Positions 1 to 13,800 of a stretch of 64,000 bases of DNA are shown in pieces. This DNA comes from Anthopleura xanthogrammica. Its lineage: Eukaryota; Cnidaria; Anthozoa; Actiniaria; Actiniidae. Position numbers and translations under genes: made by a program. Every line of letters begins with the position of its first letter. Position 1 is the first letter of the stretch. The notes below the pieces were generated by a model. That model ran no database searches. It was not told the origin of the DNA and saw only the letters and a program-made list of their open reading frames with translations. Location of the stretch: assembly GCA_964019055.1 (NCBI GenBank), contig OZ025220.1, positions 2,045,978 through 2,109,977 of the forward strand, read 5' to 3'.

Positions 1-480
1 TGAACATGCTCCCGAATTCGCCTGCATTCCGTCATCGGTCTCACCCAATTTCGATAACAAATGGAAGATGGCGTGCAAAGTTGGGCAGTTTGTTTACCTT
101 TGAAATTTGCGTATTTTTTGTTCTTATTTTGTTCTGATTATTCTTCTACAATTGCGTACCTTGTATTCATCCAGGGTACGATAGCAAAGATAAGAAGCAA
201 AAAAGACATTTAGCCACTGCTCAGGAGGAAAGTTTTTGTATAGTAGTTTGTTTTATCATTTTGTAATTTAATCGGTTATTGCACAGGAAATCTATTTTTC
301 TGGACATCGCCAACTACACAGTGTTAATCTACAGTGTCTTATTTACTCCATAAAGATAACTTTAGTCAATGGCCCTCCGGTTTAACCTGTTATTTTCGAA
401 ATGTTGAACATGTTGTCCTAACCGGGACATATTTCATCAATGTATACTTTTAAGTAAGCTCTTGGTTTGTACTCAATTAG
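1..480. other. Intron of the giant gene, left edge
   Basis: No exon or repeat identified; it ends with the acceptor before the first EGF exon. Confidence 0.6.
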
Positions 481-1815
481 ATAAGAATGAGTGTGCAGTG
501 GCCAATGGAGGCTGCAGTCACATATGCCTGAATTCCTATGGCAGCTACAAATGTAAATGTCGCAAGGGTTTCAAGTTGCACCTAAATAAGCTACTATGTG
601 TTGGTAAGTTTTTTAGTTATAAGTAAAATATTTAGGAGAGGGAAAGTAAATGATTGGATAACTATTAACTGCTCGCCTCTTTTAAAAGAGCACATGAACC
701 ATTTTTTTAAATACTTTCAGTACGTCACAGTCAGTAACATATTGGATGTACGAACCTTCATAACTTCAACTGACGTAACACTCGAATCAATAATTATTTT
801 ACTGTTCAACTATGGACTTAATGTGAAAGTTGCAGCCAATATTCATAACAATCTTGATTAGATTTGTAGACTCTGGCTTTAATCCCAGGTAGTAAATATA
901 ATTTTGAGTAGTTCATTACATTCTTTGTACAGTATGATGACGTCATAAAGAACAATTATTATAGGAATTTTTATTGAACGGCAAATGATGTCACTACTTA
1001 GTTTCCCACCATGCTTTGTGCTTGAGAATCCAGCTCATACATATTGTCCGATACATCAGTACCGAGAAGTTACTTTCGTATTCAATTTTATAGATCAAGA
1101 CGAATGCAAGATTTACAACCCCTGTGAGATGAAGTGCAACAACGCGATTGGAAGCTACTTCTGTTCATGCTCAGACGGATATACCTTAAACAGTGACAAG
1201 TTCACTTGTTTAGGTAGGGTGCCTTTGAACATCTCCATTCTAGTCTTAATTTCAATCTTTCCCTGGTATTTAAAAGTTTTAATAAATTATTAGTAAGAGG
1301 ATTAATTGAAAGGAGAGTCGGTTGCCTATATTTATTTCATGGCAATTAAAGAACATTTGGGAGCTTAGCAGGCTTATCAGTCCTTCACGTCTTTTATCAG
1401 TCCACAGATTCGATGTGATTTCACTGACAAACCATAAACGTTGAGGATTATTCTTTTATAGATATCGACGAATGCTCTTTACATAAGGTCAAGGGTCTTG
1501 TTGGGAACACTACTCGGTCTGATTGTGAACAGTTGTGCATAAATACAGTGGGCTCTTTCAAGTGCTCGTGTAAACGTGGGTATCGACTACGTCATGGCCA
1601 AAACTCTTGTGAAGGTACTGTATGAATACATGTTATTTCTCTGTTCTAGCTGTAGATTAAACATAACAAAACCAAAAATTATTGTTCTCCAGATATAAAC
1701 GAATGTCAGACTGGCACACATAAATGCAATCAGAAATGCAAAAATATCATTGGCTCCTACGTCTGTTCTTGTGACAATGGTTACAGATTGAATTCAGATA
1801 AAAAGACATGTCAAG
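481..1815 (+). CDS. Exons for four tandem EGF-like modules
   Basis: Four phase 1-1 exons (481-603, 1094-1213, 1462-1614, 1693-1815), each one EGF module. Modules 2-4 begin with D-x-[DN]-E-C, the calcium-binding EGF start, and all end with the C-x-C...G[YF]...C pattern (for example [12 protein letters not shown] and [12 protein letters not shown]). Module 1 begins DKNEC. Module 3 has a longer first loop of about 14 residues. One exon per module with symmetric phase 1 introns is the classic layout for shuffled EGF domains. More EGF exons could lie left of the window. Confidence 0.92.
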
Positions 1816-4800
1816 GTTAGATGATAATTTAGAAGGTTGTTGATTGTTCAATAGCGAAAATAAGCATTATATATTTATATAATGTCTTTTGTTTCCCTAT
1901 TGTCCTGCACTCGAAAACAATATATATACATCCATATAGTGTAAATGCAGAATTGTTGTGTTTTAGTGTATATATATAAAGAGAGAATAATTTTGTCAAT
2001 TTTGTCAATTCTAAGAAGAAGGAAAGAAATCGACACACAAACGGGGAGCTCGGCAAAGTATTCTGAGCCCCAGATGGAAATCGAACCCACGACCCTCTGT
2101 ATACTAGTCGGACGCTCTGCCACTGCGCTACAGGAGACTTATATGGCGAATACGTTCATCTGTGGGTATTATGTGACATATGTACAGTATATATATTCCG
2201 TGGTTGTTTTTTTTTTTAATTTTCAGCCCTTCCATGTGAGTCGATTGAGCGTCCAGTATATGGTAGCATCAAATGTGATGGCTTTTCTACTGGTTCAAAA
2301 TGTAGATTCCAATGTGGTCCTGAATATGACTTGCATGGCTCAGAGGAGTCGACGTGTCTACCTTCAGGAAAATGGAATGGCACTCAAGTGACATGTAAAG
2401 GTACCATAATCTTTCCGAGTTTCACTAAAGATATAGTAATAGAAAGTTTAAATTTTAAATTTAAAAGTTTAAATTTATCTTAAGGACTATTCAATTTTCA
2501 TTTCTATAATTTATAATTTTCATTTTTATAATTCTATAATCTTTAAAATTTATTTTTTATTCTTTAAAACTTTATGCTTTTTGCTTTCTTTTTCATTTCT
2601 TTTTCTTTTGCTGATCTCTGTATAGTTAAACAGTGCCTTAAATTACATGCACCAAAATATGCCGAGATTCTCTTGCCTTGTCATAGCACCTTGAAGTCAA
2701 GATGTTCACTAAAGTGTCTAAATGGATTCTACAGCAGAGTAGGTGGTATAACCACGTGTGACCTCGACACTACATCTGGATATGGAGAGTGGAATTTAAA
2801 GAATTTTCAATGTGAAAGTAGGTTGACATTTTAGAAACAAGTGAGTAAAAATTATTAATGATTATGCTAAACCTCTCTCTCATGTGGCAATGAATTCAGT
2901 CAAAAGTGCTCAATACGACACAGTAGAGCGGTTATACTAATGATAATAGTGGAGGTTTAAGAGCCGTTGTCTGTAAATATCGAGAATCGGCGGACAGTAG
3001 CATAAAACCGAAATTCTTTTTCTTTCACTAATCAAACCCCTTTGGTGGACTATTTCCTTCAAAATCGAAGTTTTTTAAAATGCCCAAAATTGACCATCAG
3101 ACAGGCCTTATGACTAAGCGAAAATCCTGCGTTTTTGCTGCGCTCGTTCACAAAAACGAAAGCACGAAAGACATTGACATTTAGCCACAAGTCATATCAA
3201 GCATTGTCTATAACGTTCTACTTTGCAGGATTATACCTTTGCACGCCAAATCCTTGTTTGAATAAGGGGAAATGTGTAATTCAAGATGAGAAAAGATATT
3301 ATTGTGATTGTGAAGGCACCGGATTTGAAGGCCCATTGTGCCAAACTGGTGTCATAACTACGCCTATTTATCAAAAGCTAAAGGCAAATGAAGAATCTAA
3401 AGAATTCCATCTTTATGCAAAACCAAAGAACAAATTAACAATCAACATCCAGTCCACTCAAGCAATCCTAGTGAAACCACAAAGCAAGTTAGAAATTTCA
3501 AAATCAGTTAAAGAAGCAGCATTCACTATGGTACCCAAGAGACCAGGCTTGCACATTATCTCGTATAGCGTAAGAGGTGACGATGCCGATGTGTTCAAGG
3601 TTCCAGAGGACAATACGATCTTTGTTGGTCCTGATAGTGCCAGTAATGACAGCGTATACGCCACCCTTAAGATACCTAAAGGAAGTCTGCCAGAAGGTTG
3701 CCATGAAGCGCCACAAGTTTTGTTTCAATGCGATGCGCATCTAACTTCAACTTTTTCTTGGGGTACAACTGACGCATCTACTGAAGGTATAGTTCATTTG
3801 GGAACCAAACACTTAAAAATTCCAATCTCCATCTTTGGAGTAAATTTGAATGAACTCTCAGTTACTAGGGAACAGTTGGTTAGAGTGGTCGAAAAAACGT
3901 CAGTAGAAAATGTACTAGACGGATTGGACTTATCTTACAAAAAAAGTGGAAAGTGTCATTCCAGCCCTATGAAAAAAGACTATCTGTTTGAGCTTATCCA
4001 AAGTGATGCATTGCCGAGGTCCATCTTGAGATCCTTGTCAAGTATCCTGCCACAATGGATTCAGTTCGATCTTGATCAAAGCAATGACGTCTTTGATGTT
4101 AATAACTTACTTGTGAGTGTCGGTAAACCTGTCAGTGATGGTTCAAGCATGTGTGAACAACTTCCGATATCTACTTCAAGTATTTTCTTTAAACCAAGCA
4201 TTGCATTTACAACTACGATTGACGATGAGGCAAAAGCATTCAAATGGAAAGAACGTGCTTGCTTTGCAATTGATCTCTGCCAAAGTAAATCATTTGTGGA
4301 CCTTTCATTACAAGCCAGAAAGAAATTTCAGCAAATGAGAATATTCAAGGACATGAAGAAAGCTGGATGGGGTTTTCAAGTTTCAAGCTTTGGAATGCAA
4401 AATCATACATCAAACGCGCCAACTGGGAAAAGTAATTTTGATATCTGGATGAATGGAAAGACAGAAATACGTTTAGACAGTCCACGTGTGGCTCTACGTC
4501 TTACTAATACAGGAGAGATTTTTATGAAGTCTCAATGCGTAAAGGAGGTATTACATCTATTTTTAAGACTTTCACTTACATTTTTTATGTTTTCGCTCCC
4601 TCTGATCCGTGGATTCTTTCAACAGGAGTGATAAAACGGATACAAAATCGTTTGTTCATTTTTTAAAAGTGCCGCTACGATAACATTTTTCAAATTCTGC
4701 AAGCTTGATTATGTTACAAACGTTTATTTGGATTTTTCGTCCGCCATTAAAAGAGCTGGTTTCGCGACGATCCCTTTGTGTGACATGTGATCAGCTAAGT

Positions 4801-7800
4801 TATCTGATCACAAACATTTCTTTTCTTTTTCACTTATTTCTTTTTTACGTACATTTTTGGGGTTGTACGTTTTTTATTGGAAAGCTCTAAACATCATGTG
4901 ACGAGTCACATTAACGATCTTGATGCGCATCGCCAGAAATTCCGAACCATTTTGGGCGGAGCTTATTATTCATGATTTTTACCTTGTCAATCAAACAATT
5001 GTGTAGATTCAATTGTGATTGGGCTATTGTGAATGTGACAATAGACCCCTTGCAGCACGTCGGAATGCAACTCAATTTGGAGGGCAAAACAAAAGAATTT
5101 CAAACTCCTGAGTTGAAACCTATTGTTTTGCCTTCCAAATTGAGCCGCATTCCGACGTGCTGCAAGGGGTCTATTGAATGTTTACCTTTCCGGTTGCGAT
5201 AATAATGGCGTCTCGACAAGAAAAAGGGTTTTATTCGGCATTAAATAGCACTTCCACAGTTGATATTTTACCCAAGATTTTAAACAAGATTGAATAAACG
5301 GAATAAACAACTTTTAGAAGAGTTCGGTGTGAAAATGCGCTTCATCTTGTACTCCAAAGACAAGTTACATCTCAAGATGGAGGCAGAAATGAAAGCCCTA
5401 TTAATGCTTAAATTTCACCTCGTAAAACCGAAACGAAAATTTAAATATTCCTTCTGAAATTTCGGGAAATGCTCAAGACATACTTCCTCAATCGATTGGA
5501 AGTTCGGGAAGGAAAAAGTGTTTGACTATTTTGAGCTGAGAGCCGAAGATGTGAGAACAGGTTCAGATATTCCTATGATGATCCACTGTAATGGCTGACT
5601 AATATAGTCCTTGGCATTAAAGTGTAATTACCGAGCTGAAAACTATCACCAACGGAATTAAATTGAAATCAAATGAAAGTTCGAATGCACTTTATTGTTT
5701 TTGAGGTTCGGGCTGGCTTATTTATCCAGTTAAAATTAAAGTATTTTACTTTATCGAAATTTCTCAAATACTTTTCCCACCATATTTGAGCCCTGAATTT
5801 TCTAAGTATCATGACTTTAACTGCGCATGTCCGTTCGGAATTTCTGGCGATGGGTAAAGTACTGTCTGTAAATACTTGGACTTGTGTTGTCAAGGTTTTA
5901 CTGATGTTTGAGTTTCAAATTCTTCCTTATATCACAAGGTACATCAAAACTAAATTCATTAATCTTGTATTTGAAACTTTGCTTTAGGTTCAGTTGGGTC
6001 AACATTCATTTTTTCAATGCAGATACAAAGAAATGGAGGGTCAGTATAGAATATGAAGTCGCACTGTATATATATATTAGTTCGCTTTACCACCTCCTTT
6101 AATGGCGAATGCCAAAATTCGCGTGCTTGCGTTCAAATATAAGTTAATTCTCGTCCACCTATGAAAAAACGGCTCCTACCGATTTTTTCTGTATACTGTA
6201 TGACACAAATTACTTTAAAAACGAAATATCAGATGAGTTTTCGTTGTAGTAGCACTCCACAGGCCATAAGCCTTTAATTGGGCTTGGTTCATACTTATGT
6301 TACTTATGGTTCATACAATATATATGTTAAAGACTGTGACGTCAGGTAAGGTATTTCGTTGTAACTAGTATTACTTTACATTGGGTATCGTTCTTGAATT
6401 TTTTTTTCATCTTTTATCATTCGTTAAACGCTGTAGACAGACAGCCGAAAGCTTATATTTTAGGGCACATTTTTACCAGTGTACGTTCTATTTTCATTTA
6501 ATATGTCTAATCCTGGTTACGGTTCTTCTATTTTCACAATATTTTGGCATTTTCATTCTCATATTTTGAATTTTCATTTTTTTGATTCAGCTCATTTCAA
6601 AACAGTTTACATGCTCGATGTTTGGCTCTGTTGGAAGAAAGCTTACAATGCAAACTACAATAAAGATCGATGAATCTAAATGGATTACTCTAAAAGCAAA
6701 ATCAGATGATATAACTGGGAAATTTCTATTTGGAGGTAAGCATTGATATGTTTGTGTTTTGTTTACTAACCTTTATTACATGAAATTTTCGCGACGTGTT
6801 GATTTTGCGATTTTGGAATACACATTTCGCGACACTTTAATTTCACAATTTTAATGAATAATTAATTTATCATTTGTTTCCAAATACACGCATTCCTTAA
6901 ACAAAATACTTTATTTGTACATATTAAAAAACATTAAATGAATGATTCGTGTTATTTTCTTGGTTTTGACTGGAGTACAGTGACTATTAGAGGTGCTTTT
7001 TTCTTAAGGACCATTCATTGTTTTCAGGGAGTGGGGTGGAGCAAATAGAGAGGATGGGGCTAAGAGAGACAAAGGACACTTTGGGGGAGGGGTGAGGGAA
7101 ATTTGCGCAATGTAAAATCAAAATGTATCAGCCCCCCTCCCTGTTAAAATTGACTGGTTCCTAATTGTAACAAAGTCTTTTATCCATGCTTTTTAAAGGT
7201 CAATAATTCTTTATTTTCTCAATAATTGAATATCCCTTAATTTTCGCGTCACATTTGTAACGGTTCTTGTAAATAAATTAATAATACAAAAAAATTCCAA
7301 TCATTACTAGGTTCTCGGTGTGAAACGTCACAAGGCATCAACTTTACCTTGGTATCCTCAGAAAATATTGTCAAAAGGACCCCGTTATCGCAATTTATTC
7401 TTCCATACCTAGAATATCCGATTAATGTCACTATCAATCATGACATCAGCGGTGGTGGAGAATCAGGTGTACGAATTCCTAATGATTTAAGTATGAAACT
7501 GACACTCCTTGGATTCATAATGCAGCAATTCAAGGTCACTGTACCAACTATTCCTAATGCGGTGCCAGATCTTGGTTCTGATGCCTCCAAATTGATAAAT
7601 ATGATTAATGATGTAAGTTCACTGGTCACAAAGACAAACCAAATTGTCATGTTAAGCATAGGTAAAACTTTGGTAAACCAAGAAGCTCAGAATCTGGCAA
7701 GAATGGTAAAAAACGTCGAGCTAAAGCTTAATGATATCTTGACAATGACAACAGCACTCTCTCAAACGTTATCGGCACATATGTCAAATGCAAAGGTTCC

Positions 7801-10800
7801 AGGGTTAATAGGAAAACTGCGAATGTGTAAAAGTAACATAGAAATGTCCAAGTCTTTAAACCTTGAAGTTGAAAGATCTCCAGTTAAGCAATTCCTAAAG
7901 GGAATATCTATTGGATTGATGTCACAAGTCTGTGTAGGAAGGTTGTGTGTCCCTTATGTCAAGACAGTGATACTCGCGAATAATGACGACGGGTTTTGCT
8001 CAAACAAGAAAGAACACCACACACCAGCTACGCAACAAACGTTCCCACATGTATTGGTGTCACCTTCTAAAAACCTACAGCTTGGGAGACTTTTGCTGGT
8101 GAAGGAAGGTGGGAAGATAAAAATGGATGTTTTCAAAAAGTTCATGCAGTTTAAATCTTCGATTACGTTGTTTGGAATGACTAAAGTAGTAAGACTAAAT
8201 ATTACCGACCAGCACCTCGATATTAATGTTAAAGGAAATATTTTTAATGCATTTGAGTCAGAGATTAATGTTACTGCTGATACAAAAGTTGATGGGTGGG
8301 ATTCATTGGTTTTCAAAGTAAGTGGACTAATGAACAAGGACTCCCAAATTCCAAAGATGCTGGAAGATTCTATCAACCTATATGCTATCAAACTTGCACG
8401 AAAAGCAGAAAACAGGATGAGACATGCAAAGAAACATTTGGAAAGCATAACAAATAGAACAAAAATTGTAAGTCAAACTTTAGATTCTACAAAAAACGTC
8501 TGGGACCTTTTAACAAAGAACAAAACAATACTAGAAACAGCCCTAAAATATTACAAACATTCTTATTACCTTGCTCTCAGTGATTTTGAATACGCTGTGG
8601 AATTGCACCTTCAGGACTTGAAGGCACAGAAACGTTGTCAGTTAGTCAATTGTACGAGATTGTGCAGAAAAACATGTATTCCAGATGTGTGCTGGGATAA
8701 AGCTATTGCTAAATACCAAGAACATGATTGCACTAAAGAAAATATCAAAATAGAAAAATACTTTCCGCACCACGAACAATTTACACAACATTACAAAACA
8801 ACGCCCAAAATAAGAAGAGATATGGGAAAGTGCAAGTCATTTTTGTCGGCCTTTTTTGAAGGTTTCATTATAGGTATTGGGAAGAGGAGAAAAAGAAGTG
8901 TCAAATACTTTGAAGTCCTTCAAGATAGATTATCCAGCGATAGTTTCGGAGACATCTCTGATTTTGAAATCAATGAACATCTAATTACGTCAAATCCAAA
9001 CCTTTCCCTTGGCTTTGATATTAACGAGGAACTTAAACAAAGAATCACGGAGTTACCTCCAAACTTTGATTTGAATGTGCTTATACAATCCTACGTTCAA
9101 AAGCAATATAACTTTGACTTAAATAAAATATTAAAGGAGCAGTTCCCCGCTCTTCCAAAAGACTTTAATATCGATGAAGAACTAATGAAAGCCGTACCTG
9201 AACTGAGAAACAGCTTCAACTTCGACAACTGGTTAAAAGCATTAATAAAAAAGGTGAAGAACACGAAAGTGAAAGTCAATTTCAAAAGCGAGTTGGAACA
9301 AACTTTTCCTCAATTGAAAAACTTTGATATAGTGTTGAAAAAAGTTTCTCCTGCACTTAGATCCTTGAAAAACATCACAGAACACATTCAGGATGCTTTA
9401 GATGATGTTACATCTTATAAAGTGAACAACATGTTGCTCGAAAGATTTGATGTCAACGATATCATCAAAGACAGACTTCGAGGTCTCCACAGAGAAGTTG
9501 ACGCCAGCCATTTACTTTTAAAATATATTCCTCGACTTGGTCAAAAACTTAATTTCAATGAAGTGATGATAAAAGCAGTTAAACGTGACCCGGAAAATGC
9601 TCTCAAAATAAACATAAACGCTCTGATAGGGAATACTTTCGGTGAATCAAGTTTCAACCTTCAAAACGCTATGATGAAACATGTACCTGGATATTTCAAA
9701 GGCATAAACTTTGAAACACTTATTAAAAACAAGCTACGCAGGGTAATATCTGTTGATGTTGACCAAGTTAAGCTCCAAAATTTGGAATTTGATAAAATCA
9801 TAAGAAATCTTTTGCCAATGGTCAAACACATAGATATAAATGACCTTTTAATAAAAGCGTTCCCGGATTTAGACAGAAAATTAAATCTCAGAGAAATTCT
9901 CAAAGGAGCAGCCCCAATTATGAAAGTGCTTGGAGACCTTGACATCAATAATGTTATCAAAGGTGCATTTCACAGAGTACTGAACTTGAGCCTTGACATA
10001 GATAAGGTTCTGAAGGATAAAATACCCGCTATGAGGGGAGATATCAAGGTCGCATTGCTGTTAAACGACTGTTTAAGGAATGCCGTACTTGCTAATATTA
10101 CCACCATCATAAAGCAAAACGTTCAAGTGCTGCATGATCTACCAATCGAGGGAGCTCTTATCGAAATTATCGGGGAAAAGGGTATCGTTGATATTAGAAA
10201 TTTAATTCAAAGTAAGATATTTGCTAATGAGCCAGAGCAAATTAACTTTGAAAATGTTGGACGGCGAACGGATTACTATAGGGAAGTTGGCACTAATAGA
10301 AAAAAGCGTTTTCTTCTAGCACCTGTATTTGGTTTGGTAGCAGGTTTCACAAATTCCGGATGTAAACAAAAGTTTGTTGAGGTATCTGGTGCAACCGAGA
10401 CCCGCTCGTATAAGGTAGTACGTGCAATGTTGGTAGCAAAGAAAGTAGATGCTTTAAACTGGATTTGCAGAAATCCCCGAACTGCGAGTATGACATCAGA
10501 AGGGTTTCAGCCAAGGTCATGTTGCAGTAAAGACATTGATTGTATTTCCATTCTAGACCCAGATTGCGTAAAGAATAATTCTGAATGCATTCGACAACGA
10601 AAGATGAACTTGAAAATAGAGGACTCCACTTTTAATGCCACCTTTAACATTGAACTTTTTAATTTGACAAGATCAGAAAAAGCTGTAATGCAAGCAGAAT
10701 TAAAGTATGAGAAGGCTAGACTGCTCGAACAGACTGCTTCGCAAAACTATAAAGTCGTCAAAGCTCTTCTTCAACAACATCAAGCACTAAAAAATGCTAG

Positions 10801-13800
10801 TAGAACTGCTCTGTCTAAAATGAAAGGTATTCCAGATGTTGAATTAGGCTTCCAGATTAAGAGCATCATGGACAAGTCTTATAAACATCGACCATTCAGA
10901 ATGTCATCGCTTTCCTTCCACACAGTGACTTCATCGCTATCAAAAACCCGTCTTCCTTTCAAAGGAACAATAAAAACTAAAAATGGTCCCGGCGTGACAT
11001 TCAATTTTATTATGGACTTTGAGGATGTGCAACCAACAATAAACCACACTGCCAAGAGAATCATTAAAAAAATCGCACAATCTGTTGGAGCATCACGAAA
11101 AAGAAGATCAGTAGAAACAGACTTCTTCAACTCAAGTCACTCAGATCCTTTGAAGGAGGATAAAAAATGTTTGCTGGCTAGAAACACGAGCTTGTTTTTC
11201 TCTGAAATACTCAATGCTCTTAATAAGCTTTTGCAATCTAAATATGAACAAGATAATGAGATTTCGAGGGAAATCAACGCTCTCGACGACCTGAAAGTAC
11301 GCGTTAATGATGGTGTTGAAAATGATTTATCAGAGAGCTATAATGATGTCATTTCATCGTACAAAGAACAACGATACGAGCAATCAAGTATGGTCTCTTG
11401 GAATGAAACTATTATTGGATGGAAGAGTTTCGTTGAAAACAGTTCGGAAAGCAGAAATTTCAAAGACTGCTCAAATTCTCTTGATTGCATCGAAGAACTA
11501 ACTGAACGTCTTGTAGAATCTTATGGGTCTTTGAAAGACAACAGAAAAGCAATAAAAATGCAGACATTGTTACCAATATTAGCCAATGAAATAAAAGATC
11601 TGATGGAAAATGAACTACAAATGGACGAGATTAAAACAAAACTTCAAAACCTAACTATTCTGTTGAACAGAACTTATGATGAAAACGTGCTCTGTGGCGA
11701 GAAGCCAGTTATGTTAACAAGTGTTAACAAACAAATGAAACGTCTCGTTGGTGAGAGCATCAAGCTTTTGTGTCTCGCAGAAAGCCAGACTAAAGTGGTT
11801 TACACATGGAGAAGGGATGATACGATCATAAAAGTTTCTAACAAAACTGGAGATCTTGAATTAAGATCTTTGAAAGAAACCAGTCAAGGATTTTACAGGT
11901 GTGAAGCCTCGAATCACAAGGGAAGCAGTTTTTCGGGTATAACTGCATTAGTCATACAAAGCAAGCCACAAATTCTTGAGCATCCAGCTAATGTACAAGT
12001 ACCTTTGAAAAAAGAGTCAGGTGTTGCCCTTTCGTGTGTTGCAAGTGCAAAACCTTTGCCATCCATAAAATGGTTGTTCGAACCATTTTCATCGAATTTG
12101 TCAGTTGAGTTGACTAACGAGAATAGTAATATATTGTACGTGGTTCCAGACGAAGTTGAAAAAAGTGGATTCTACTATTGTGAGGCAAGTAATGAGAGAG
12201 GTAAAGCTCGCAGCAGGAAAGCAAGGCTCGATGTGTTAAACATTGCACCGACAAATCCAAAGATCGCTCTCGTTTTCAATGCTACAAATGAATGTGTTAA
12301 GAGAAGTTGCCGAGGACAACAAGTTCTTGATATTCCTACTCGTTTGGACAGTACATTGAAGACAAGCCTTATCAATTTAGTCATTAGAGCAATGAATGCA
12401 TCTAAAAACAGCATCTCCAACGTAAAATACGCCCCTTTATCAAATTCCACGGCTCAAATACACTTCTTTCTTACTGAAAATGTCAAGTTCAGTTTCAAAG
12501 ATCTTCCCCAGGAGGATGTCATGGAAAGATTTGCAGAAGCACGACTGATTATTGTTGGTAAACTGAAGCGATTGATGCACGCTATGGACAGGTCAATGTT
12601 ATTAACAAGTACTTCAAAAGCAAACCTCATTGGTATTCCCAAAACTCTTGGATTCCTGTACATCGCACCTGACTGTCCTGCTGGTCAGTATCTGCACGAG
12701 AACGGATATATGTGTGGTGAGTACAAAATGATAGCAAATAAAGTACCTCGTGTCATCCTCATCCTCATCCTCATCCTCATCCTCATCCTCATCCTCATCC
12801 TCATCCTCATCCTCATCCTCATCCTCATCCTCATCCTCATCCTCATCCTCATCCTCATCCTCATCCTCATCCTCATCCTCATCCTCTCGTGATCTTTATC
12901 GTTATCGTTTTCGTTATCGTCATCGTTTTCGTTATCCAAATGCCAGTGGCACGGCGACAAGTTTAGTAAACAAAAAACCTCCACCAACTGACGCTTATTT
13001 ATTGCCATCCTTTTGTTCTTAACAAATTAACTACTTGATTAAATGCATGGTGTTATGGTCTTCCTGTGTATATGCGTGCGCATGACCATGTGCTTGTTGT
13101 CTTCATTAAACCACCTTTGGACGCCATCTTGTTTGTTGGTTGTTGTCATACAAGGACGTGACACATGGTTGTGTTGATTAGATTGTACACTGTTTCCTTT
13201 TGCTACCACTGTCTCAGTTAAAATGTATGTTTATAGTTAATCACTGTATTTCTTTTTAACCTAAAGGACTAAGAGTGGGAGGACACATGATTCGTCTTCT
13301 AGCAGTTCAGATGCTCAAACATTTTACTGCCTGTCGTGGTTGTATCTTTGTATTCTTTTTTAGTTCAATGTCCACCTGGATCCTTTAAAGACGGCCTGCA
13401 AGGAACATGCTTAAAATGCCCTATTGCGACATACCAGCCGAAACCAGGACAAAACACCTGTATCAAATGTGGTCAGGACAAGACAACCTTTCAAAGAAGC
13501 ACCATCGACCAAACAGAATGTATACAGAAAGGTTTGAGTTCAGTGTTTGTCTTTTTTAGATTTCTGAGGTTCTAGATTTCTTATATATGATATATGATTT
13601 ACAGAACTATGCCGTCCTGGGACATTTAAACAAGTTTTTGATGACATATGTACCAATTGTCCCATTGGAACCTATCAACCACGCAAAGGACAAACCAGTT
13701 GTATTAAATGTGGTCCGCACAAGACTACCTTGCATCAAGGCTCCAACAATAATACACAGTGCATCCAAAAAGGTTCGTAATTTATCCCTTTTCAATACCT

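Larger units (their letters stand above)
4548..6590. other. Intron 7 of the giant gene, mostly transposon-derived
   Basis: No exon is supported here. A 21-base inverted pair (CATCGCCAGAAATTCCGAAC and its complement) lies at 4928 and 5852, marking a probable 925-bp non-autonomous DNA element with a palindromic MITE nested inside. The remaining 0.7 kb up to the next exon is AT-rich with nothing I can identify. Confidence 0.6.

Noticed and set aside
1985..2140. Functional tRNA gene
   Set aside because: A and B boxes exist, but the acceptor stem does not close and the sequence runs into a repeat-like tail.
2574..2834. Start codon at 2574 for a small secreted Sushi protein
   Set aside because: The hydrophobic N-terminus is translated intron; the TATAG acceptor at 2621-2625 and phase match the neighbouring exons.
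7349..12892. A single 1,847-residue gene starting at 7349 and ending in Ile-Leu repeats
   Set aside because: 7349 is a TTG inside an exon that starts at the 7311 acceptor, and a good donor at 12717 in the right phase leads to the next cysteine-rich exon. The tail is kept only as an intron-retention hypothesis.
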